A stretch of 64,000 nucleotides of DNA. Source: Pseudomonadota bacterium (GTDB lineage Bacteria > Pseudomonadota > Gammaproteobacteria > Burkholderiales > Burkholderiaceae_C). The notes beneath the pieces were generated by a model that was given only the letters and a program-made list of their open reading frames with translations, did no database searches and had not been told where the DNA came from. The stretch lies in the NCBI GenBank assembly GCA_021845965.1, contig JAJZUZ010000004.1:1-64000 (forward strand), in the 5' to 3' direction. The translations under genes and the position numbers were made by a program. Positions within the stretch are counted from its first letter, which is position 1, and each line of letters opens with the position of its first letter. Positions 19,086 through 33,244 of the stretch are shown one piece after another.

Positions 19086-20339
19086 TCAGGGCGCGTCGAG
19101 ATTCTCGGCCCAGGCCAGGGCCTGCAGGTGGGCCCAGTTGACCTGGTGGTTGGAGAGGTGCAACTGCGTGGCGGCGCGTGCAAAGGCCGCGTCGTCGGCC
19201 GACTCGCAGGCCAGGGTGAGGTCCAGGAAGGGCGCGAACATGCCCTTGCGGTGCAGCAGCGCTTCCGTCACGTTGGCCGAGAGCGAGATCGACTCCAGCG
19301 CCTGTTCCATCGGCAGGCCCAGCATGGTGTCCAGCAGCGAGAAGATGCCCACCACGAAGGCGTCGTCCGCCTCCTCGGGCGGCAGCAGCTCGGCCGCCAG
19401 CAGTTCCATGAGGCGGCCGCGCACCACGGCCATATTGCCGACCGCCGGCGCCGTGCCGCCCGCGCGCGAGGTGGTCATCAGCAGCGCCGCCCAGCGGAAC
19501 AGCTTCTGCAGGCCCAGGATCATCACCGCGTGGCGGAAGGAGGTGATCTCGCAGCTCAGGCCGAAGCCGGCCGAGTTGATGAAGCGCAGCAGATTGAAGG
19601 ACAGCGTGGGGTCGCGCTTGAGGACTTCCTCGATCTCGCCCACGTCCGCATTGCGCCGCACCAGGTTGATGAGCTGGATGATGTTGGCCTGGGCCGGGCG
19701 TAGCGTCTGCCCCTTGATCACCACCGGGGTCGCAAACCAGTAGCCCTGGAACAGCTTGATGCCGTGCCGGGCGGCCAGCTCGTACTGCTCGGCGGTCTCC
19801 ACCTTTTCGGCGATCAGCTCGGCGTCGGTGTGCGCCCGCGCGAACTTGACCAGCGGCTCGATCACCTCCGGCTTGATCGTCTGCAGGTCGATCTTGATGT
19901 AGCTCGCCAGCGGCAGCCAGCCGGCATAGGGCTTGGCCAGCATGAGCTGGCTGCAGGCGAGCCGGAAGCCCTTGCGCTTGACCTCCAGCATGGCGGGCAG
20001 GCGTGCGTCGATCTCCGACTGGGTGTGGCCCTCGATGGGCGGCACTTCCAGCACCACGCGCTCGGGGTGGATCAGCTCCAGGTGCCGACCGGACAGGCTC
20101 TCGTGCGTGCAGTTGATGAACATGGTCTTGCGCCCCATCAGGGCCTGCAGCTCGGCGTGCGAGAGCACGTTGAACAGCATCTCGGCATCGCTGGCGGCGC
20201 TGTAGGGCTGGCCGGCCATGGAGCGGTCGAACAGCTCGTAGCCGATGACCTCGCGGTGCTCGTCCAGGATGGCCTGGCGCGCAATCGCGGTCTGGTCTTC
20301 GGCGGCCTGCGGGGCAGTAGCTTCGAGGGGCGTGGACAT
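19086..20339 (-). CDS. EAL-like/HDOD domain signalling protein
   Basis: N-terminal EAL-like domain (IGYELFDRS...KIDLQTIKPE...LIAEKVET) followed by HDOD (LKRDPTLSFNLLRFINSAGFGL). Confidence 0.85.
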   Translation of the reverse strand: MSTPLEATAPQAAEDQTAIARQAILDEHREVIGYELFDRSMAGQPYSAASDAEMLFNVLSHAELQALMGRKTMFINCTHESLSGRHLELIHPERVVLEVPPIEGHTQSEIDARLPAMLEVKRKGFRLACSQLMLAKPYAGWLPLASYIKIDLQTIKPEVIEPLVKFARAHTDAELIAEKVETAEQYELAARHGIKLFQGYWFATPVVIKGQTLRPAQANIIQLINLVRRNADVGEIEEVLKRDPTLSFNLLRFINSAGFGLSCEITSFRHAVMILGLQKLFRWAALLMTTSRAGGTAPAVGNMAVVRGRLMELLAAELLPPEEADDAFVVGIFSLLDTMLGLPMEQALESISLSANVTEALLHRKGMFAPFLDLTLACESADDAAFARAATQLHLSNHQVNWAHLQALAWAENLDAP

Positions 20340-20391
20340 GGTCACTCTTGGAAAGTTCTCCGGCATTCTAGGGGGATAATTTCGGCGTCTG

Positions 20392-21183
20392 ATGGAGTCG
20401 AATGTGGAACTGCGCGCCGCCTGTCTGCAACTGCTGGCCCTGGCCGACCCGGTGGCCAAGGCGGCGGCCGTCTCGGCGCTGGACCGCGGCGGCCCCATCG
20501 ATTGCGCACGCGAATTCGCCGCGCCGCCCGGCGTGCCCGGCCGCAGCGAGCGACCGTCCCTGGTGCCCCACACCCAGATCAAGCCCGGCTCCCTGGCCAC
20601 CCCGCGCGGCCACGCGGCCCTGGTGCACAGCATCGTGCATATCGAACGCAATGCCATCGACCTGGCGCTGGACATCTGCTGGCGCTTTGCCGGCCTGCCC
20701 GAGGCTTTCTACCGCGACTGGCTGCAGGTGGCCTTCGAGGAGGCCTATCACTTCACCCTCCTGCGCAATCACCTGCTGACGCTGGGCTACGACTACGGCG
20801 ACTTCCCGGCCCACGACGGCTTGTGGGAGATGGCGGAGCGCACCAAGGGCGATCTGCTGGCGCGTGTGGCGCTGGTGCCGCGCACGCTGGAAGCCCGTGG
20901 CCTCGATGCCTCACCGGCGGTAAAGACCAAGCTGGTCTCGATTGGCGATCACCGGGCGGGGGAGATCCTGGACATCATCCTGCGGGATGAGATTGGGCAT
21001 GTGGCGACGGGCAATCGCTGGTACGCGTGGGCTTGTGCGCAGCGGGGGCTGGAGCCGGTTGCTACCTATGCCGAGTTGACGGTTCGGTATGAGGCGCCGA
21101 AGTTGAAGAAGCCGTTTAATCTGGATGCTCGTCGTGCTGCAGGCTTCTCCGACGCTGAGTTGTCGGCTTTGCAGGCGGACTGA
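20392..21183 (+). CDS. Ferritin-like DUF455 family protein
   Basis: VHSIVHIERNAIDLALD...FEEAYHFTLL...RDEIGHVATGNRWY diiron-type ligands. Confidence 0.85.
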   Translation: MESNVELRAACLQLLALADPVAKAAAVSALDRGGPIDCAREFAAPPGVPGRSERPSLVPHTQIKPGSLATPRGHAALVHSIVHIERNAIDLALDICWRFAGLPEAFYRDWLQVAFEEAYHFTLLRNHLLTLGYDYGDFPAHDGLWEMAERTKGDLLARVALVPRTLEARGLDASPAVKTKLVSIGDHRAGEILDIILRDEIGHVATGNRWYAWACAQRGLEPVATYAELTVRYEAPKLKKPFNLDARRAAGFSDAELSALQAD

Positions 21184-21218
21184 TTGCTCTTTGTTTGATG
21201 CCCGTGGCGGGGCGGCTT

Positions 21219-21430
21219 GCCGGGATGTGCGCCCGGCGGCGCAGTCACCTTTCTTTGCTTCGCCAAAGAAAGGTAACCGAAAGAAAGGCGAGCCGGATTC
21301 GTCGTCCCTCCGCTGCGCTACGGGCACGCTGCGTTGCTCGGGTCAGCCGGGGGCTGGCTAAACTCGCTTCGCTCAAACAACGCCAGCCCTGATCCGTCTG
21401 CCCCTGCGCTACTCGCCTCCTCATTACGGC
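21219..21430. repeat. Left arm of a 212-bp inverted repeat (dispersed intergenic repeat)
   Basis: Reverse complement of 22185-22396 with 6 mismatches by hand alignment; contains the hairpin ACCTTTCTTTG-n6-CAAAGAAAGGT at 21247-21274. Confidence 0.95.
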
Positions 21431-21540
21431 TAGCGAGACCAAACAGCCAACAGCCAAACCCGTGCGCGCTCTCGCGCGCACGAATCCCCTCGCGGACAAG
21501 GTGCATAAGAGAATTGACTATATGGGGTCTCGGGCGGAGG

Positions 21541-21978
21541 TTATGTCCGCTGTTGGCTCTTTGCAGAGCGCTCATCTTCTTCCCGGCGGGCTGCTTCCAA
21601 CTGGATCACCTTCTGCATGGTTTTCTTGTACAGAGGCCAAGCAACTGAAGAAGCCGTTAGCAGCGTTGGAATAAATACAGCAAGAACAACTGCAAACCAC
21701 GTGTGTATGTACGCGGGCAGATTTGAGAGAGCGGTTGATGAAGCTAGGGCTGCCGCAATTTGGAGAAGAAACGCCATGAGAAGCAGCAGTGCGCCTACTA
21801 TGTACTGTGCTCGCTGGGCGGCTAGTGAAGATGCCACTGGCCGATTGAAGTCCCAGAACGGCGTGGACTGCAGCAGGATTCCCCGCGACGTGTTGAGGGC
21901 GTTACCAATGCAAAAGAAGATGGCTGAAACGAAACCAACGGTCGCGGCGGCCAGTGTGATGACAAGTTGCTCGGTCAT
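21541..21978 (-). CDS. Small integral membrane protein (hypothetical)
   Basis: Intact ORF in an AT-richer segment, about four hydrophobic helices, charged C-terminus; ATG at 21978 preferred over the longer ORF. Confidence 0.6.
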   Translation of the reverse strand: MTEQLVITLAAATVGFVSAIFFCIGNALNTSRGILLQSTPFWDFNRPVASSLAAQRAQYIVGALLLLMAFLLQIAAALASSTALSNLPAYIHTWFAVVLAVFIPTLLTASSVAWPLYKKTMQKVIQLEAARREEDERSAKSQQRT

Positions 21979-22126
21979 GAATAGTCCCTGCGCGATTTGG
22001 ACTGGAAGGAACGCAATCACATAGCTAAATGTTTATCCTGAACGACTTTCTTGTTGCCAGCAAGAGGCCACCAAATATTGCTCCCTACTTGGCAACTGAA
22101 TGGTTCCGCATCGCCAGCTGATTCAG

Positions 22127-22166
22127 AGACAGGCAAGGACGCGCCATGGCGCGTCCTTGCCTGTCT
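22127..22166. repeat. Perfect 40-bp palindrome (hairpin or operator)
   Basis: AGACAGGCAAGGACGCGCCA|TGGCGCGTCCTTGCCTGTCT, no spacer. Confidence 0.95.
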
Positions 22167-22184
22167 TCGGTATTCGGTTCCCCC

Positions 22185-22396
22185 GCCGTAATGAGGAGGC
22201 GAGTAGCGCAGGGACAGCCGGATCAGGGCTGGCGTTGTTTGAGCGAAGCGAGTTTAGCCAGCCCCCGGCTGGCCCGAGCAACGCAGTGTGCCCGTAGCGT
22301 AGCGGAGGGACGACGAATCCGGCTCGCCTTTCTTTCGGTTACCTTTCTTTGGCGGAGCAAAGAAAGGTGACTGCGCCGCCGGGCGCACATCCCGGC
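22185..22396. repeat. Right arm of the 212-bp inverted repeat
   Basis: See 21219-21430. Confidence 0.95.
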
Positions 22397-22472
22397 CAAA
22401 CCCTTCGCGGGAGCGGAAAAGGCCGTCTACTTACAATTGACCCATCCCGCAGAAAAGCAACGAGAGCTCCCA

Positions 22473-22997
22473 ATGGCAATCTACGAACTCGACGGCCACA
22501 CCCCAAAACTTGGCCAGAACGCCTACGTCGCCGACAGCGCCCAGGTCATCGGCAAGGTGACCCTGGAAGAAAACGCCAGCGTCTGGTTCGGCACCATCAT
22601 CCGCGGCGACAGCGAACACATCAGGATCGGCCGCAACAGCAATGTGCAGGACGCCAGCGTGCTGCACGCCGACGAGGGCGTGCCGCTCACGCTGGGCGAG
22701 AACGTCTCTGTCGGCCACAAGGTCATGCTGCACGGCTGCACCGTGGGTGACGGCTCGCTGATCGGCATCGGCGCCGTGGTGCTGAACCACGCCAAGATCG
22801 GCAAGAACTGCCTGGTGGGCGCCGGCGCGCTGGTAACCGAGGGCAAGGAGTTCCCGGATGGCTCCATGATCCTGGGTAGCCCGGCCAAGGCCGTGAAGCA
22901 GCTCAGCCCCGAGCAGATCGAGGGCCTCAAGCGCATCGCGAAGCACTACGTCGAGAACGCGGAACGTTATCGCAAGGGTTTCAAGAAGATCGGCTGA
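22473..22997 (+). CDS. Gamma-carbonic anhydrase-like protein (YrdA/PaaY family, left-handed beta-helix)
   Basis: Hexapeptide repeats; VWFGTIIRGDSEHIRIGRNSNVQDASVLHAD, VSVGHKVMLHGCTVGDGSLIGIGAVVL. Confidence 0.93.
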   Translation: MAIYELDGHTPKLGQNAYVADSAQVIGKVTLEENASVWFGTIIRGDSEHIRIGRNSNVQDASVLHADEGVPLTLGENVSVGHKVMLHGCTVGDGSLIGIGAVVLNHAKIGKNCLVGAGALVTEGKEFPDGSMILGSPAKAVKQLSPEQIEGLKRIAKHYVENAERYRKGFKKIG

Positions 22998-23028
22998 AAC
23001 CAGCGGTCAGTACAAGCAAGAATTTCAC

Positions 23029-24015
23029 GTGTCCGAACTCCACAAATTCCTCTTCGAAGGCCTGCCGGTGCGCGGCATCCTGGTGCGCCTGACCGATGCC
23101 TGGACCGAAATCCTGCGCCGCCGCGCGCAGAGCACCACCGGGCCTTATGCGCCGCCGGTGCAGGCGCTGCTGGGCGAGATGGCCGCAGCGGGCGCGCTGA
23201 TGCAGTCCAACATCAAGTTCAATGGCGCGCTGGTCCTGCAGGTGTTCGGCGACGGGCCGGTCAAGCTGGCCGTGGCCGAGATCCAGTCGGACTTCCGCTT
23301 GCGGGCAACGGCCACGGTGCAGGGTGAGGTATCGGTGGATGCGCGCCTGGACGCGCTGGTCAACGCGCACGGCAAGGGCCGCTGCGCGGTGACGCTGGAC
23401 CCGCAGGACCGCCTGCCGGGCCAGCAGCCCTACCAGGGCGTGGTGCCGCTGACGGATGCGGACGGCCACCGTTCGCAGTCCCTGGCCGAGGCGCTGCAGC
23501 TCTATATGCGCCAGAGCGAGCAGCTGGAGACCACGCTGGTGCTGGCGGCCGACGACAAGGTGGCGGCGGGCCTGCTGATCCAGCGCCTGCCCATCGAAGG
23601 CATGGCCAACCTGGCGGGGCAGAACCCGGCCGAGGCCGAGCAGTACGAGGCGGAGCAGTACGAGCACTACAACCGCATCGCCACCCTGGCGAGCAGCCTC
23701 AAGCGCGAGGAGTTGCTGACGCTGGACGTGGAGACCATCCTGCGCCGCCTGTTCTGGGAAGAAAAGTTGCAGCGTTTCGAGCCGCTGGCCGGCGAGACCG
23801 CGCCGCGCTTTGCCTGCACCTGCAGCCGCGAGCGCGTGGGCGGCATGATCCGCGGCCTGGGCGAGGTGGAGGCGCGGGAGATCCTGGCCGAGCGCGGCGT
23901 CATCCTGGTCGACTGCGAGTTCTGCGGCGCCGCCTATCGCTTCGACGACATCGACGTGACCCAGCTGTTCACGCAGGCGCAGGACCAGCCGCCTTCGAGC
24001 TCTTCAGTGCAGTAA
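23029..24015 (+). CDS. hslO: Hsp33 redox-regulated chaperone HslO
   Basis: C-terminal FACTCSRERVGGMIRGLG...VDCEFCGAAYRFD (CxC...CxxC). Confidence 0.93.
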   Translation: MSELHKFLFEGLPVRGILVRLTDAWTEILRRRAQSTTGPYAPPVQALLGEMAAAGALMQSNIKFNGALVLQVFGDGPVKLAVAEIQSDFRLRATATVQGEVSVDARLDALVNAHGKGRCAVTLDPQDRLPGQQPYQGVVPLTDADGHRSQSLAEALQLYMRQSEQLETTLVLAADDKVAAGLLIQRLPIEGMANLAGQNPAEAEQYEAEQYEHYNRIATLASSLKREELLTLDVETILRRLFWEEKLQRFEPLAGETAPRFACTCSRERVGGMIRGLGEVEAREILAERGVILVDCEFCGAAYRFDDIDVTQLFTQAQDQPPSSSSVQ

Positions 24016-24382
24016 ACAGGCGGAACTCGCAATCGGGGTCGGCGCACTTTTCGCAGACTCCGGTCCAGCGTGGCGGCGGGCCGTCCTGCGGTTCGATCAG
24101 GCGCAGCGCGGCGCGCAGGCGCTCCCGCCCGCTGCCGTAGACGACGCCATAAGCCACCCCCGCCGCGGCCAGCTGCGCACGCAGCGCGGCATCGGACTCG
24201 TGTTGGGCCGGCGTGATGCCGGGCCCGTCCAGGCCCAGGAGCAGCACGCGGTCAAAGGCGCCGGGCTTCAGGGTATCGGGGGAGGGAGCGTCGCTGACCT
24301 GAAGTTCGTTCAGGTGCAATGCAAGATCGCGCGCCAGCTGCGTCTTGCCGGTGGCCGGAGCGCCGACGACGGCAACCTTCAT
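23969..24382 (-). CDS. P-loop nucleotide-binding protein (hypothetical)
   Basis: MKVAVVGAPATGKTQLARDLALHL Walker A; CEKCADPDCEF near the C-terminus; convergent overlap with hslO. Confidence 0.65.
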   Translation of the reverse strand: MKVAVVGAPATGKTQLARDLALHLNELQVSDAPSPDTLKPGAFDRVLLLGLDGPGITPAQHESDAALRAQLAAAGVAYGVVYGSGRERLRAALRLIEPQDGPPPRWTGVCEKCADPDCEFRLFTALKSSKAAGPAPA

Positions 24383-24395
24383 GCGGATTGGCGTC

Positions 24396-24671
24396 TTACT
24401 TGGCGATCTGGACGTAGATCTCGTTGGGCTTGACCATGCCCAGCTCCAGGCGCGCTTTCTCTTCCACCATGGCCAGGCCCTCTTTCAGGTCCTGCACCTC
24501 GGCGGCGAGGCGGTCATTGGCGAGCTGGGCCTGGGCGTTCTTCTGCTTCTGCGTATCCAGCTGCGCGGCCATCTGGGCCACCTTGGGCACGCTGCCCCGG
24601 CCCAGCCACAGCTGCGCGTGGAGCACCACGAGCAGCGTGATCAGGATGGCCGGGACAAGGCGCTGGCCCAC
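24396..24671 (-). CDS. ftsB: Cell division protein FtsB
   Basis: Short bitopic protein with coiled coil, 91 aa, adjacent to eno as in many proteobacteria. Confidence 0.85.
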   Translation of the reverse strand: MGQRLVPAILITLLVVLHAQLWLGRGSVPKVAQMAAQLDTQKQKNAQAQLANDRLAAEVQDLKEGLAMVEEKARLELGMVKPNEIYVQIAK

Positions 24672-24680
24672 GGGCGTTGA

Positions 24681-26313
<1,633 letters not shown>

Positions 26314-26328
26314 GGTGCGATTCAAGGT

Positions 26329-27183
26329 TCAGTTAAAGCTGTTTTCCAGGAAGCCGTGTTTCTTGGTCACGTCGTCCAGCGCCACCAGGGTCTCCAGCAA
26401 GGCCTTCATGTGCTTGAGCGGCACGGCATTGGGGCCATCAGACCAGGCTTCGGCCGGGTTGGGGTGGGTTTCCATGAAGAAACCCGCGACGCCCACGGCC
26501 GCACCGGCACGGGCCAGCACGGGCACCATCTCGCGCGCGCCGCCGCTGCTGGTGCCCTGGCCGCCGGGCTTCTGCACGGAGTGGGTCACGTCGAACACCA
26601 CGGGCGCGCCGGACTTGCGCATTTCGGCCAGACTGGTCATGTCGGCCACGAGGTTGTTGTAGCCGAAGCTGACGCCGCGTTCGCAGGCCAGGAAGCGATC
26701 CGGGTCCAGGCCTGCTTCAACGGCGGCCGCACGGGCCTTGTCGATCACGTTCTTCATGTCCCAGGGCGCGAGAAACTGGCCCTTCTTGATGTTCACCGGT
26801 TTGCCCGAGCGGGCTACGGCGTGGATGAAGTCGGTTTGCCGGCACAGGAAGGCCGGAGTCTGCAGCACGTCGACCACGCTGGCAACTTCGGCCACCTGCG
26901 ACTCGTCGTGCACGTCGGTGAGCACGGGCAGGCCGGTCTGGCGGCGCACCTCGTCCAGGATCTTCAGGCCGGCTTCCAGGCCGACGCCGCGCTTGGTCGA
27001 ACCCGAGGAGCGGTTGGCCTTGTCGAAGGAGCCCTTGTAGATCAGGTGGATGCCAAGGGACGTGCAGGCTTCCTTGAGCTGGCCGGCCACGTCGAGGGAC
27101 ATCTGCAGCCCTTCGATGGAGCAGGTGCCCGCGATCAGGAAGAAGCGTTTGTCCAGGCCGACGTCGAAGCCGCACAGTTTCAT
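26329..27183 (-). CDS. kdsA: 3-deoxy-8-phosphooctulonate synthase
   Basis: [23 protein letters not shown]-like [34 protein letters not shown]. Confidence 0.97.
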   Translation of the reverse strand: MKLCGFDVGLDKRFFLIAGTCSIEGLQMSLDVAGQLKEACTSLGIHLIYKGSFDKANRSSGSTKRGVGLEAGLKILDEVRRQTGLPVLTDVHDESQVAEVASVVDVLQTPAFLCRQTDFIHAVARSGKPVNIKKGQFLAPWDMKNVIDKARAAAVEAGLDPDRFLACERGVSFGYNNLVADMTSLAEMRKSGAPVVFDVTHSVQKPGGQGTSSGGAREMVPVLARAGAAVGVAGFFMETHPNPAEAWSDGPNAVPLKHMKALLETLVALDDVTKKHGFLENSFN

Positions 27184-27197
27184 GCTCGGTTCCTCGC

Positions 27198-30170
<2,973 letters not shown>

Positions 30171-30189
<19 letters not shown>

Positions 30190-30225
30190 GCGAGAATGCC
30201 CCACGCTCAACGCCGAACACTCAAC
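30171..30225. promoter_or_regulatory. Long hairpin at the coaBC/dut junction
   Basis: GTTGAGTGTTGGGCGTTGAG (30171-30190) against CTCAACGCCGAACACTCAAC (30206-30225): 20-bp stem with one mismatch, 15-nt loop. Confidence 0.8.
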
Positions 30226-30239
30226 GCTCAACCTCTCCC

Positions 30240-30689
30240 ATGAACATCGACGTCAAGATTCTGGATCCGCGCATGGCGGATCAGTTGCCCAGCTACGCCA
30301 CGCCCGGCAGTGCCGGCCTGGACCTGCGCGCCTGCATCACCGAGGCCGTGACCCTGCAGCCCAATGCCTGGCAGCTCGTCCCGACGGGCATTGCCATTCA
30401 CTTGGCCGACCCCGGTTATGCCGCGCTGATCCTGCCGCGCTCCGGCCTCGGTCACAAGCACGGCATCGTGCTGGGCAATCTGGTCGGGCTGATCGACAGC
30501 GACTACCAGGGACAGCTCATGGTCAGCGCCTGGAACCGCAGCAATACCGCCTTCACCATTGAACCCATGGAGCGCATCGCACAACTGGTGGTGGTGCCGG
30601 TGGTGCAGGCCCAGTTCAATGTGGTGGACGAATTCGCCGCTGTCACGGAGCGCGGCGCGGGCGGCTACGGTTCCACGGGGAAGAGTTAG
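30240..30689 (+). CDS. dut: dUTP diphosphatase
   Basis: [54 protein letters not shown]. Confidence 0.97.
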   Translation: MNIDVKILDPRMADQLPSYATPGSAGLDLRACITEAVTLQPNAWQLVPTGIAIHLADPGYAALILPRSGLGHKHGIVLGNLVGLIDSDYQGQLMVSAWNRSNTAFTIEPMERIAQLVVVPVVQAQFNVVDEFAAVTERGAGGYGSTGKS

Positions 30690-30691
30690 TT

Positions 30692-30790
30692 CCCCCCTGT
30701 TACGGCTCACTGCGTGTAGCCGTCTCTCCCCTCAAGGGGACAACCCCAGTGGCCCGGCAAAGCCGGTTCCACGGGGTTCCCCGCCTTCGT
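30692..30790. repeat. Dispersed intergenic repeat, copy A
   Basis: GGGGACAACCCCAGTGGCCCGGCAAAGCCGGTTCCACGGGG resembles the sequence at 58854-58898; boundaries approximate. Confidence 0.7.
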
Positions 30791-30815
30791 CCCAAGTTCG
30801 GATGCCTTTGTCGTG

Positions 30816-31349
30816 TCAGTGAAGGCTGCCGCTGCCGGGCCCGTGTTCGTGCGGCGGCGCGATGCGGAAGAAGCCGGTGCCGGCGGAGCCGCGGCCGATT
30901 TCCTCTTCGGTGGCCTCGCGCACACCTTCCACCTTGAGCTTGAGGCGCAGCGCAATGCCGGCCAGCGGGTGGTTGCCGTCCAGCACCACGTGATCCGGGT
31001 AGAGCTCGGTCACGGTGAACAGGGCGTCCTTGGGCGCATCCGCGTTGCAGCCGGCGGGCAGGGCCATGCCCTCGATGGTCATGCCTTCTTCCAGCTCGGG
31101 CGGGAACAGCTTGCGGTCTTCCAGGAACACCAACTGCTCGTTGTAGTCGCCAAAGGCTTCCTCCGGCTCCAGTTGCAGCGCCACCGTCGCACCCACGCCA
31201 TGGCCCTGCAGCGCGTCCTCGATCTTCTTGAACAGGTCATGTCCGCCGATCAGGAACTCCACCGGCTCCTCCAGCACGTCGAGCTCCTCGCCCAGGGTGT
31301 CGGTCAGTGTCCAGGTCAGCGCGACCACGCATTGCTGATTGATTTCCAT
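30816..31349 (-). CDS. SlyD-like FKBP-type peptidyl-prolyl isomerase
   Basis: FLIGGHDLFKKIEDALQGHGVGATVALQLEPEEAFGDYNEQL...DGNHPLAGIALRLKLKVE. Confidence 0.92.
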   Translation of the reverse strand: MEINQQCVVALTWTLTDTLGEELDVLEEPVEFLIGGHDLFKKIEDALQGHGVGATVALQLEPEEAFGDYNEQLVFLEDRKLFPPELEEGMTIEGMALPAGCNADAPKDALFTVTELYPDHVVLDGNHPLAGIALRLKLKVEGVREATEEEIGRGSAGTGFFRIAPPHEHGPGSGSLH

Positions 31350-31389
31350 AAGGCAGAATTGTCGCAGTTAATCCCCCGACGGTAATTCC

Positions 31390-32523
31390 ATGGACATCGA
31401 CAAGCCGCTGCCCCTGCTGGGCGGCCTCAGCCCCGCCACCTTCATGCAGCGCTACTGGCACAAGAAGCCGCTGCTGGTGCGCCAGGCCATCCCCGGGTTC
31501 AAGGCGCTGCTACCCCGCACTGCGTTGTTTGCCCTGGCCGAGCAGGAAGACGTGGAATCGCGCCTGGTGACCCTGCAGCGTTCGCGTGGCAAGGAGCACT
31601 GGAGCCTGCAGCGCGGGCCGTTTGCACGCCGCGCGCTGCCGGCGCTCAAGACACCCGAGTGGACGCTGCTGGTGCAGGGCGTGGACCTGCACAGCGACGC
31701 GGCGCATGAATTGATGAACCGCTTCCGCTTCATCCCGGATGCGCGGCTGGATGACCTGATGATCAGCTACGCCAGCGAGGGCGGTGGTGTGGGGCCCCAC
31801 TTCGACAACTACGACGTTTTCCTGCTGCAGGCGCAGGGCCGGCGCCGCTGGCGCATCGGCCGCCAGGACGACCTGAGTCTCAAACCGGGCATGCCGGTCA
31901 AGATCCTGGCGAACTTCCAGCCCGAGCAGGAGTTCGTGCTGGAGCCGGGCGACATGCTCTACCTGCCGCCGCACTACGCCCATGACGGCGTGGCTGTGGG
32001 CGGGGAGTGCATGACCTACTCGATCGGCTTTCGCTCGCCCAAGGCCGGCGAACTGGCGCAGGAGCTGCTGCAGCGTCTGGCGGAGGACGCGGTGGCGAGC
32101 GTGGGCGACGACTTCTACCGCGATGCGCGCCAGGCGGCCGCGGCCACCCCAGCCGCCATGCCGGTCGCGCTGGAGCGTTTTGCGCGCCAGGCCGTGCAGC
32201 AGGCGCTCAAGGACCCGCTGGCCTTGCCGCGCGCGCTGGGCGAGGCAATGAGCGAGCCCAAGCCGCATGTCTGGTTCGAGGCCCAGGCCCGGCCCCGGGG
32301 GCGCGGCGGCGTGGTGCTGGACCGGCGCACCCGCATGCTGTACGACGAGCAGCACATCTACATCAATGGCGAGAGCTATCTGGCGGCCGGGCGTGACGCG
32401 ACGCTGATGCGGCGGTTGGCGGATGAGCGCACCCTGGGCGCGACCGAGGTGGCGCGCGCCAGCGCCGCCGCGCGCGAGCTCCTGCTTGACTGGTGCGAGG
32501 ACGGCTGGGCCCATGCGTGCTGA
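31390..32523 (+). CDS. Ribosomal-oxygenase-type cupin protein (RoxA/YcfD family)
   Basis: FMQRYWHKKPLLVRQAIPGF, GVGPHFDNYDVFLLQAQGRRRWRIG, GDMLYLPPHYAHDGVAVG. Confidence 0.92.
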   Translation: MDIDKPLPLLGGLSPATFMQRYWHKKPLLVRQAIPGFKALLPRTALFALAEQEDVESRLVTLQRSRGKEHWSLQRGPFARRALPALKTPEWTLLVQGVDLHSDAAHELMNRFRFIPDARLDDLMISYASEGGGVGPHFDNYDVFLLQAQGRRRWRIGRQDDLSLKPGMPVKILANFQPEQEFVLEPGDMLYLPPHYAHDGVAVGGECMTYSIGFRSPKAGELAQELLQRLAEDAVASVGDDFYRDARQAAAATPAAMPVALERFARQAVQQALKDPLALPRALGEAMSEPKPHVWFEAQARPRGRGGVVLDRRTRMLYDEQHIYINGESYLAAGRDATLMRRLADERTLGATEVARASAAARELLLDWCEDGWAHAC

Positions 32524-33019
32524 AGACGACCAGCCAGCCGCTCTGCCGCAAGGCCGCCTGAGCGGCCGCAGCGTGTTCGTGCAGGCGGTGCGCGACGCCC
32601 TGCAGGTGGCAGCGCGCGAGGGCTGGAACGAGCTCATCCTCTGTGACGCCAACTTTGCCAACTGGCCGCTGGGCGAGCGTGCCGTGGCCGAGGCGCTGCA
32701 GGCCTGGGCGCGTGGCGGGCGGCGCTTTGTCCTGCTGGCCATGGACTATTCCGGCCTGCCGCGCCAGCATGCGCGTTTCGTGAAATGGCGCCAGACCTGG
32801 GACCACATCATCGAGTGCCGGGTCTGCCGCGCCACCGATGCCCTGGCCTTCCCGAGCGTGTTCTGGACGCCGGCCTGGGTGATGCAGCGCATCGACGTGG
32901 AACGCGACGTGCTGGTCTGCGACAGCGAGGCGGCCCGCCGTGTGGCCCTGCGTCAACTGCTGGATGAATGCCGCCGCGACAGCAGCCCCGGATTTCCGGC
33001 CTCGGTGCTCGGGCTCTGA
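32513..33019 (+). CDS. Hypothetical protein, overlaps the end of the roxA-like gene
   Basis: Conserved-looking 168-aa ORF, ATG 11 bp inside the upstream gene. Confidence 0.7.
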   Translation: MRAEDDQPAALPQGRLSGRSVFVQAVRDALQVAAREGWNELILCDANFANWPLGERAVAEALQAWARGGRRFVLLAMDYSGLPRQHARFVKWRQTWDHIIECRVCRATDALAFPSVFWTPAWVMQRIDVERDVLVCDSEAARRVALRQLLDECRRDSSPGFPASVLGL

Positions 33020-33110
33020 AGGTAGCCGAGGGGCACGTTGTCGCGCCATGTGTTCCGGTCAGCTTCCGGTCAGCCTACGCAAAATCCCTTAAGGGTTTTC
33101 CATCTTTCCT

Positions 33111-33140
33111 TTGAATTGGAAAGTGTTTTCGCCCTATAAT
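33111..33140 (+). promoter_or_regulatory. Sigma70-type promoter for the small lipoprotein gene
   Basis: TTGAAT (33111-33116), 18-bp spacer, TATAAT (33135-33140). Confidence 0.75.
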
Positions 33141-33244
33141 TTTCGGCTAAGCAAGGCCTGTGTAAGCACTTTGCTTGGTCAGCCCGGCCTACCGAGCTGG
33201 CAATCTCCGGAAATTGTCATCAACCTTTTACTAGACACACCAAC

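Noticed and set aside
21066-21575. Short ORFs inside the inverted-repeat arm (e.g. 21195-21392, 21245-21499, 22146-22370)
   Set aside because: They derive from the repeat sequence itself, appear in both arms in several frames, and show no protein domain.
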